The notes under the pieces are model-generated. The model did not search any database. It saw nothing but the letters and a program-made list of their open reading frames with translations, and was not told the origin of the DNA. A program made the position numbers and the translations under genes. DNA of 16,109 nucleotides, from the NCBI GenBank assembly GCA_003557605.1, contig PWNW01000107.1, positions 1 through 16,109 of the forward strand, given 5' to 3'. Below are positions 7,479 to 13,008 of this stretch, piece after piece. Origin of the DNA: Spirochaetaceae bacterium. GTDB taxonomy: Bacteria; Spirochaetota; Spirochaetia; PWKH01. Numbering within the stretch: the stretch's first letter is position 1; the number at the start of each line of letters is the position of its first letter.

Positions 7479-8270
7479 GTACTCCCTGATTACTTCAAGC
7501 AGCAGTGCTGTTTCGTCGGTCACAATACCGTCAACCCCTGCCTCAAGCAGCTCCTCCATATGGTCTCTGCGGTTCACCGTCCAGGTATATGCATACAGTC
7601 CCGCCTGATGGAACTGCTGCACCAGACGTGGGGTCAGCAGGGGCAGGGGACCAAGGGTCGGAGGAACCTGCAGTACCTGCCCGGGCAGGGATTTCCTGAG
7701 AAACAGCATGCCCGGCTGGGCAAGCAGCAGCACCCCGAGGTGTTCACTGGTCCCGCATCCTGATGCGGCATCGGGGAGAAGCTCCCGTAGGATCCTTAGA
7801 TTCGAATCATGGGCGCTGGAGCATAGAATCCGGTCAAGGGCATCCATCCGGCTGATGACTGAGCAGAATTCTCTCACCAGTGCAGCGCTCTTCGGTTTCA
7901 GGTCAAGGCAGAACCGCATATCGGGGAATGTTTCAAGAGTCTCCTCAAGACAGGGGATGGTGATGCCCTGATCACGGAAGGGAAAGCTCTCTTTGCCGTC
8001 GGGGGAAAACTTGTATCCCCCGTCAAGCATCTTGAGCTGTTTCAAGGTATGCTTGTCGACCCTGCCGGAACCGTCAGTGGTCCTCTCCAGCGTCTCGTCG
8101 TGGATAAGCACCGCATGTCCGTCTGCGCTCATCTGCACGTCGCTTTCAATGCAGTGGGTCCCCAGCTCTGCTGCGGCACGAAAAGCCTCAAGGGTGTTCT
8201 CTGGAAAGTTCTGTGCATCACCGCGGTGGGACAATGCCATGGGCACCGGATGGAAAAAGGGATGAGTCAT
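7467..8270 (-). CDS. Glycerophosphodiester phosphodiesterase
   Basis: A 267-residue TIM-barrel phosphodiesterase. The family hydrolyses glycerophosphodiesters from phospholipid turnover to glycerol 3-phosphate and an alcohol. Visible motifs: HRG at 15-17 with PENTLEAF (23-30); ESDVQMSADG with metal ligands Glu42 and Asp44; IHDETLERTTDG with catalytic His57; CLDLKP (121-126), where the family usually has Glu-x-Lys; TWTVN (229-233); and GVDGIVTD (245-252). The length is usual for the short cytoplasmic (UgpQ-like) group, and there is no signal peptide. No ribosome-binding sequence lies in front of the ATG at 8270, and a promoter ends six bases before it, so the message may be leaderless. A second in-frame ATG at residue 11 also lacks a ribosome site. 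It is divergent from the lacI locus and not part of a glycerol operon here. Confidence 0.93.
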   Translation of the reverse strand: MTHPFFHPVPMALSHRGDAQNFPENTLEAFRAAAELGTHCIESDVQMSADGHAVLIHDETLERTTDGSGRVDKHTLKQLKMLDGGYKFSPDGKESFPFRDQGITIPCLEETLETFPDMRFCLDLKPKSAALVREFCSVISRMDALDRILCSSAHDSNLRILRELLPDAASGCGTSEHLGVLLLAQPGMLFLRKSLPGQVLQVPPTLGPLPLLTPRLVQQFHQAGLYAYTWTVNRRDHMEELLEAGVDGIVTDETALLLEVIREYSES

Positions 8271-8276
8271 ACAGAT

Positions 8277-8305
8277 ACTCTACGTGCACTGGAAGGAAAA
8301 ATCAA
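8277..8305 (-). promoter_or_regulatory. Promoter of the phosphodiesterase gene, possibly giving a leaderless mRNA
   Basis: Minus strand: TTGATT (8300-8305), 17-base spacer, TAGAGT (8277-8282). Six bases separate the -10 from the ATG, so the seventh base, a normal transcription start, is the A of the start codon. Confidence 0.45.
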
Positions 8306-8350
8306 CAGCAGTTACGAATAAAAAGAACATAAAAATACACACTTGTGCAT

Positions 8351-8440
8351 AGATTTATAAAAAAATATTATGAATTATTTTTTATAAATGTTTTATAAAT
8401 GCTTTATATAATACTATATATATTATATACAAAAAAAATA
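8351..8440. repeat. Extremely AT-rich tract with 11-bp phased repeats
   Basis: Only 7 of these 90 bases are G or C, in a window that is otherwise balanced. It contains an 11-bp tandem repeat: TTTATAAATGT (8381-8391), TTTATAAATGC (8392-8402), then the degenerate TTTATATAATA (8403-8413). An imperfect inverted repeat (8354-8367 with 8376-8388) overlaps it. The spacing is close to one helical turn, so intrinsic bending or easy melting is likely. It separates the divergent phosphodiesterase and lacI promoters and could be an UP-like element or a nucleoid-protein site. Confidence 0.6.
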
Positions 8441-8441
8441 C

Positions 8442-8469
8442 TTGACTTATGATTTCTTTGTTATATAAT
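8442..8469 (+). promoter_or_regulatory. Promoter of the lacI gene
   Basis: TTGACT (8442-8447), 16-base spacer, perfect TATAAT (8464-8469). Transcription would start near 8476. This is the best-matching -10 in the window, and the AT-rich tract ends just upstream of it. Confidence 0.75.
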
Positions 8470-8483
8470 TTCTACACATTATA

Positions 8484-8495
8484 GCAAACGTGTGC
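8484..8495. promoter_or_regulatory. Candidate LacI-family operator
   Basis: GCAAACGTGTGC is an imperfect palindrome around a central CG, with ten of twelve positions symmetric; this is the form typical of LacI-family operators. It lies about 8-20 bases downstream of the predicted start of transcription and directly before the ribosome site, where a bound repressor would block its own gene. No equally good copy was seen in front of the binding-protein gene. Confidence 0.5.
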
Positions 8496-8505
8496 AAAGG
8501 TGCAT

Positions 8506-9531
8506 ATGAAAAAACAGATAACCATTAAGGATATAGCGAAAATTGCAGGTGTGAGCCACTCAACTGTTTCACGAAGCCTCAACGACAGTCCTATGGTATC
8601 TGCAAAAACAAAGCTTACCATCCAGCGGATTGCCCGTGATCTTAATTTTGAGTTCAATGCGGGAGCAAGAAGCCTCTCAACCAGGAAAACCGGCACCGTG
8701 GGCATTGTGTTCCCTGAAATCTTTGACGATATTGGAACCTATTTCTTTATGAACATGATGCTTCGCGGTATTCGTCACTCCCTTGAAAAGATTTCACTGG
8801 ACTGCATCATCACCTACCCGAGAAATCCCTATACCCATCAAAGCAATATTCAGCGGATTATTAGGATGAAGAAGATCGACGGACTGTTTGTTATTCATCC
8901 CTGGGTAGGACGGGAGGACTGGGACTTTATCCTTCAGTCCGGAATACCCTATGTGGTGCTGCATTTCAAGCCCAAGGGAGTAAGCTACGGCAGCATGAAC
9001 TACATCTTCACGGACCATGAGTACGGAGGGTATCTGGCTGCTTCTCATCTGGTTTCTTCAGGGTGCAGACGAATGATCTGTGTAACGGAGGATACCCCTG
9101 ATCTTCAGTTCATTGAACGGACTGCAGGGTTTAAGCGTGCCATGGCTGAGCATGGGATAGAGCTGCTTCCAAATTCGGTGATCAAGGGGGAATGCTCCTT
9201 TGACTTCGGCTACCAGATGATCATGGACCACCGAGGAATTCTTGATGAAATAGACGGAATATTTGCAGAAGCCGACATCATGGCACTCGGCATGATCGAT
9301 GCCCTCAGGGACCTGGACATCAAGGTCCCTGAGGATATCAGGATCATGGGGTATGACGACATTGATTTCGGTCATTTCTATCGTCCCGGGCTTTCAACAA
9401 TTCACCAGCCCAGAGAGGAGATGGTAAGAAAGGGCAGTGAGCGGCTGCTGAGCATGATTAACGGAGGGTCCCATGATCCTCTGCTTCAGGAGGTTGTACT
9501 GCCGGAACTGGTTGTTCGCCAGTCCTGCTGA
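8506..9531 (+). CDS. LacI-family transcriptional regulator
   Basis: A 341-residue regulator. Residues 5-25 form the helix-turn-helix (ITIKDIAKIAGVSHSTVSRSLN), and the hinge helix includes NAGARSL (51-57), whose leucine normally enters the minor groove at a central CG. From about residue 63 a periplasmic-binding-protein-like sugar domain follows (GTVGIVFPEI), with a typical end section GYDDIDFGHFYRPGLSTIHQ. The family is usually a repressor released by a sugar. The ATG at 8506 is preceded by AAAGG at five bases; an in-frame GTG at 8500 would overlap that site. Its place directly before sugar-transport and phosphorylase genes on the same strand suggests that it controls them and itself. The inducer is unknown. 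Confidence 0.95.
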   Translation: MKKQITIKDIAKIAGVSHSTVSRSLNDSPMVSAKTKLTIQRIARDLNFEFNAGARSLSTRKTGTVGIVFPEIFDDIGTYFFMNMMLRGIRHSLEKISLDCIITYPRNPYTHQSNIQRIIRMKKIDGLFVIHPWVGREDWDFILQSGIPYVVLHFKPKGVSYGSMNYIFTDHEYGGYLAASHLVSSGCRRMICVTEDTPDLQFIERTAGFKRAMAEHGIELLPNSVIKGECSFDFGYQMIMDHRGILDEIDGIFAEADIMALGMIDALRDLDIKVPEDIRIMGYDDIDFGHFYRPGLSTIHQPREEMVRKGSERLLSMINGGSHDPLLQEVVLPELVVRQSC

Positions 9532-9573
9532 TACATATCTGTACACTTTCGGGTGTATAAAAAACTGCATGTG

Positions 9574-9597
9574 CTTGAATGTGGAACAGCATTCAAG
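9574..9597 (+). promoter_or_regulatory. Hairpin in the binding-protein leader
   Basis: CTTGAATG (9574-9581) and CATTCAAG (9590-9597) are perfectly complementary across an eight-base loop. The 3' arm ends one base before the AAAGGAG ribosome site. There is no T run, so a terminator is unlikely; an RNA element that affects translation or stability, or a protein-binding dyad, is possible. A weaker dyad, TACAC-TTTCGG-GTGTA, lies at 9542-9557. Confidence 0.45.
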
Positions 9598-9610
9598 AAA
9601 GGAGAAGTTT

Positions 9611-10876
9611 ATGAAAAAGGTTGTATGTCTGCTGATCATTGTGATGATCGCAATGACATCGCTTACTGCTGGAGGACAGCAGCAGGCAGAACCGGCACGG
9701 GTTGTAACTGTGTTCGGTGCATTTGTTGATGAGGAGGCAAGGCGGTTCGAAGAGGCAATCCGTCCCTTCGAGGAAGCAACTGGCATTCAGATCCGGTATG
9801 AGGGATCACCGGAGTTCGAGACGCTTATCAGCGTGAGGGTGGAGGGAGGAAACCCCCCTGATATCGCGGCGCTTCCCCAGCCAGGTCTGATGAAGAACTT
9901 TGCAGCGGGCGGACACCTGGTGCCCATGTGGAGCTCCCTGGAACAGGCGGTGGATTCAAATTACGCGCCGGTATGGAAGGAGCTCGGTTCCTACAACGGC
10001 ACTCCCTACGGCGTGTTTCACCGGGTAAATGCCAAGAGCTTTGTATGGTATCCCAAGAAGGCATGGGAAGCTGAAGGGTATGAAATCCCCACTACCTGGG
10101 ATGAGCTTGAGTCGCTGATGGACCAGATGGTTGCCAATGGACATACTCCCTGGGCAGTCGGGATGGAGTCAGGCGGAGCCACCGGATGGGTCGGTACTGA
10201 CTGGATTGAGGACATTATGCTGCGTACTGCAGGACCCGATCTGTATGACCAGTGGATCACCAATGAGATTCCCTTTAACCATCCTTCAGTGAAAAAGGCT
10301 TTTGAAATACTCGGAGAAATCTGGCTGGATCCTAAGTATGTCTACGGCGGCGTGAACACAATTCTCACCACCAGTTTCGGAGATGCTCCCCGTCCGATGT
10401 TCCAGGACCCGCCCCGGGCATGGATGCACAGGCAGGGCAACTTTATTACCGGTTTCTTCCCCGATCACATTCAGGACAACCTGGTTGAGGAGGTCGGAGT
10501 ATTCCCGCTTCCGGGCATAGATCCTGAATACGGCATTCCTATTCTCGGAGGAGGCGACCAGTTTGTGGCATTCACTGATTCTCCAGATGTACGGGAATTC
10601 ATGGATTTCCTGGCTACCTGGGAATCCGGAGAGTTGTGGGCCCGTGCAGGCGGAGCACTGTTTCCCTACCTGAACCAGGACCTTGACGCCTATCCTAATG
10701 AAATTGAACGCTCCCTGGCTGAAGCTCTGGTAAATGCCGAGGTATTCAGGTTTGATGCATCTGACCTGATGCCCGGACCGGTGGGCGCTGGAAGTTTCTG
10801 GACTGGAATGGTTGACTGGGTCGGCGGCAAGTCCCTGGATGCAGTACTTAACGACATCCAGAGAAGCTGGCCGTAA
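9611..10876 (+). CDS. ABC sugar transporter, family-1 solute-binding protein (AglE-like)
   Basis: A 421-residue extracytoplasmic binding protein. Residues 1-20 are a signal peptide (KK, then a hydrophobic core, ending SLTA before GGQQQ). No cysteine follows at the cleavage site, so it is predicted to be soluble in the periplasm and not a lipoprotein. The mature protein has the family-1 pattern: VVTVFGAF at the first strand, FEEATGIQIRYEGS, then GGNPPDIAALPQPGLM (about 78-93), and an aromatic-rich region later that would line a sugar site. The two AglF/AglG-like permeases downstream suggest an alpha-glucoside ligand. The start at 9611 is chosen because AAAGGAG lies six bases upstream and a signal peptide follows; an upstream in-frame start would run back into lacI. 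It is followed by a strong palindrome before the permeases. Confidence 0.93.
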   Translation: MKKVVCLLIIVMIAMTSLTAGGQQQAEPARVVTVFGAFVDEEARRFEEAIRPFEEATGIQIRYEGSPEFETLISVRVEGGNPPDIAALPQPGLMKNFAAGGHLVPMWSSLEQAVDSNYAPVWKELGSYNGTPYGVFHRVNAKSFVWYPKKAWEAEGYEIPTTWDELESLMDQMVANGHTPWAVGMESGGATGWVGTDWIEDIMLRTAGPDLYDQWITNEIPFNHPSVKKAFEILGEIWLDPKYVYGGVNTILTTSFGDAPRPMFQDPPRAWMHRQGNFITGFFPDHIQDNLVEEVGVFPLPGIDPEYGIPILGGGDQFVAFTDSPDVREFMDFLATWESGELWARAGGALFPYLNQDLDAYPNEIERSLAEALVNAEVFRFDASDLMPGPVGAGSFWTGMVDWVGGKSLDAVLNDIQRSWP

Positions 10877-10899
10877 TACGTACTGATACTGTATGACTG

Positions 10900-10925
10900 A
10901 AGCGGCCGCAGGCCTGCGGCCGCTT
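10900..10925. repeat. Perfect GC-rich palindrome between binding-protein and permease genes
   Basis: All 26 bases are self-complementary, with a GCGGCCGCAGG half-site flanked by AA/TT. In RNA this folds into a very stable hairpin with a four-base loop, followed by the short pyrimidine run TTTCCCTT, which is a weak T tract. It begins 23 bases after the binding-protein stop. A leaky terminator or a 3' mRNA-protecting stem is the usual role at this position, which would give more binding protein than permease. Confidence 0.7.
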
Positions 10926-10960
10926 TCCCTTACAGCAGAAACATACCTGAGGAGCAACGT

Positions 10961-12073
10961 ATGTCAGAAATGGAGAAGACCCAAGGAACCGGGAGTGCCG
11001 CACAGAAAGTGCTGGTTGCTGCAGGACGGGTTCTGATATCATTATTTATTCCCTTTGTCGCATTTATTGTGCTGTATGGAGGTTTTATTTTTCTCCGGGA
11101 CAGCAATGCGCCGCAGGGAATTATCGCCGCAGTGGCGATAATCTGGGGGGTTGGTGGAGTTGCGCTTTTATTCTGGGTTGCCGACTGGATAGTAAACCGG
11201 CTGCCGATGAACACTGCCAAGAAACTGCAGCCCTTTGTCTTTGTCGGGCCTGCACTGGTTATTCTTGGCTGGTACTTGTTTCTTCCTGCACTGAGGTCTC
11301 TGTACCTAAGTTTTTTCGATGCACGGTCACAGGAGTTTGTGGGCCTGCAGAATTACGTATTCGCCTTTACGGACCCGAAGATGCTTGAATCCTTTGTAAA
11401 TAATTTGATGTGGATCATCCTGGGAACCGGCGGCGCGGTAGGCTTCGGCCTGCTGATTGCCCTCCTTGCGGACCGTTCGAAATTTGAAAAGTTCTTCAAG
11501 TCCCTGGTGTTCCTGCCGATGGCCATTTCCTTCGTCGGTGCCGGAGTCATATGGCGCTTCGTATATGCATACAAGCCGCCTGGGGAGGAGCAAATTGGTC
11601 TGCTCAATGCGCTGGTGACATTCTTCGGGGGAAATCCCCAGGCTTGGTTCACCCTCAGGCCTTGGAACAATGTGTTTCTCATTATCATTCTTGTATGGCT
11701 TCAGACCGGTTACGCCATGGTGATAATTTCTGCTGCTCTGAAGGGGATCCCGACAACGATTATTGAAGCAGGAAGGATTGACGGAGCATCGGAGCTGAAG
11801 ATTATTACCGGAATTCTCATACCGTCAATCTTTACCACCCTGGTGACTGTCTCAACGACCATCATCATCATATCGCTGAAGATCTTCGATATTGTATTTA
11901 CCATGACCAACGGAAACTTCGGAACCGAGGTGATTGCGAGCATGCAGTACAAGCAGATGTTCCGGTTCCTCCATTACGGAAGGGGGTCGGCCATCGCCAT
12001 TGTGCTTGTCATAGCGGTCATACCGGTGATGTGGTACAACCTGAAGCAGTTCAGCAAACGGGAGGGTTTCTGA
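10961..12073 (+). CDS. ABC sugar transporter permease, AglF/MalF type
   Basis: A 370-residue inner-membrane permease with about eight hydrophobic segments: near 23-45 and 52-78 in an N-terminal extension, 91-117, 148-170, 181-202, 237-258, 286-312 and 343-360. The EAA loop that contacts the ATPase is EAGRIDGASELKIITGILIP (269-288). FVGLQNYVFAFTDPKML (126-142) is typical of AglF-like alpha-glucoside permeases. GAGGAG lies six bases before the ATG. It pairs with the next permease one base downstream. Substrate specificity is inferred only from relatives and neighbours. Confidence 0.93.
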   Translation: MSEMEKTQGTGSAAQKVLVAAGRVLISLFIPFVAFIVLYGGFIFLRDSNAPQGIIAAVAIIWGVGGVALLFWVADWIVNRLPMNTAKKLQPFVFVGPALVILGWYLFLPALRSLYLSFFDARSQEFVGLQNYVFAFTDPKMLESFVNNLMWIILGTGGAVGFGLLIALLADRSKFEKFFKSLVFLPMAISFVGAGVIWRFVYAYKPPGEEQIGLLNALVTFFGGNPQAWFTLRPWNNVFLIIILVWLQTGYAMVIISAALKGIPTTIIEAGRIDGASELKIITGILIPSIFTTLVTVSTTIIIISLKIFDIVFTMTNGNFGTEVIASMQYKQMFRFLHYGRGSAIAIVLVIAVIPVMWYNLKQFSKREGF

Positions 12074-12074
12074 T

Positions 12075-12980
12075 ATGACAACGGAAAAAAAGAAAGCTGC
12101 AAAATGGAAGCTGGTAATTAACCTGATCCTCCTGCTGATCGTCATCATTTGGACGCTGCCCACCATTGGGCTGTTCATTTCATCCCTGAGACCCCGTGAC
12201 CAGGTAATGAACACGGGGTGGTGGACTGCGGCGGCCAGGGGAACGGAGCTTACCTTTGACAACTACCGGCAGGTGCTGGCAGGAAGGGGATACACCTTTG
12301 TTGACTCCCAGGGCAATACTGTAAGAGCCAGCGGCGACAATTTAACCCGGGCGTTTCTCAACAGCCTTACGGTCACTATTCCTTCGGTGATTATCCCGAT
12401 TCTCATCGCCGCTGCAGCGGCATTCGGATTTGCCTGGCTGATCTTTCCAGGGAGGAAGATATTTTTCACCATTGTGGTAGCCCTGCTGGTCGTTCCGCTG
12501 CAGATTGCACTGATTCCGATTCTTCGGGACTACCAGAGCATCGGTCTCACCGGGACTTATCTTGCAATTTGGCTGGCCCATACAGGGTTTGGTCTTCCCT
12601 TAGCGACCTACCTGCTGTATAACTATATAAGCACCATACCGCGTGATATCTTCGAATCCGCCTTCCTTGACGGGGCAAGGCAGATGACGGTGTTCACGCT
12701 TCTGGTGCTTCCCCTTTCGGTGCCTGCTATTGCATCGCTGGCCATTTTCCAGTTCCTCTGGGTCTGGAACGACCTGCTGGTGGCGCTGGTGTTTCTCGGC
12801 GGAACTGAAGATGTGGCGGTACTGACCCAGCGTCTGGCCACCATGGTCGGGTCCCGGGGACAGGACTGGCATCTGCTTACTGCAGGGGCCTTCGTCACCA
12901 TGATGATACCCATGGCGGTGTTCTTCGGTCTCCAGAGGTACTTTGTACGAGGTCTTATGGCAGGATCGGTGAAGGGATAA
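12075..12980 (+). CDS. ABC sugar transporter permease, AglG/MalG type
   Basis: A 301-residue inner-membrane permease and partner of the preceding gene. It has six hydrophobic segments (about 13-36, 98-122, 129-149, 160-182, 206-231 and 266-288) and the EAA-type loop ESAFLDGARQMTVFTLLVLP (194-213), where Ser replaces the first Ala. FLWVWNDLLVALVFLGG is typical of the MalG side. A charged periplasmic insert lies between the first two segments (about 40-95). The ATG is one base after the upstream TGA, so the two are translationally linked, with the GGGAGGG ribosome site inside the end of the first gene. No ATPase gene follows; a shared MsiK/UgpC-type ATPase encoded elsewhere is expected. Confidence 0.93.
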   Translation: MTTEKKKAAKWKLVINLILLLIVIIWTLPTIGLFISSLRPRDQVMNTGWWTAAARGTELTFDNYRQVLAGRGYTFVDSQGNTVRASGDNLTRAFLNSLTVTIPSVIIPILIAAAAAFGFAWLIFPGRKIFFTIVVALLVVPLQIALIPILRDYQSIGLTGTYLAIWLAHTGFGLPLATYLLYNYISTIPRDIFESAFLDGARQMTVFTLLVLPLSVPAIASLAIFQFLWVWNDLLVALVFLGGTEDVAVLTQRLATMVGSRGQDWHLLTAGAFVTMMIPMAVFFGLQRYFVRGLMAGSVKG

Positions 12981-13008
12981 ACAGAAACGAAAAGGAGTGC
13001 TGTGCAGC

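Noticed and set aside
9473..9610. A longer N-terminus for the sugar-binding protein
   Set aside because: It would overlap the end of lacI and bury the signal peptide; the ATG at 9611 has a strong ribosome site and starts the signal peptide.
9611..9680. Sugar-binding protein as a lipoprotein
   Set aside because: Its only early cysteine is residue 6, inside the signal peptide; the cleavage region SLTAGGQQ has no lipobox cysteine.
12997..13008. GTG start for the phosphorylase fusion
   Set aside because: The GTG overlaps the AAAGGAG site itself; the ATG at 13009 can be served by that site.
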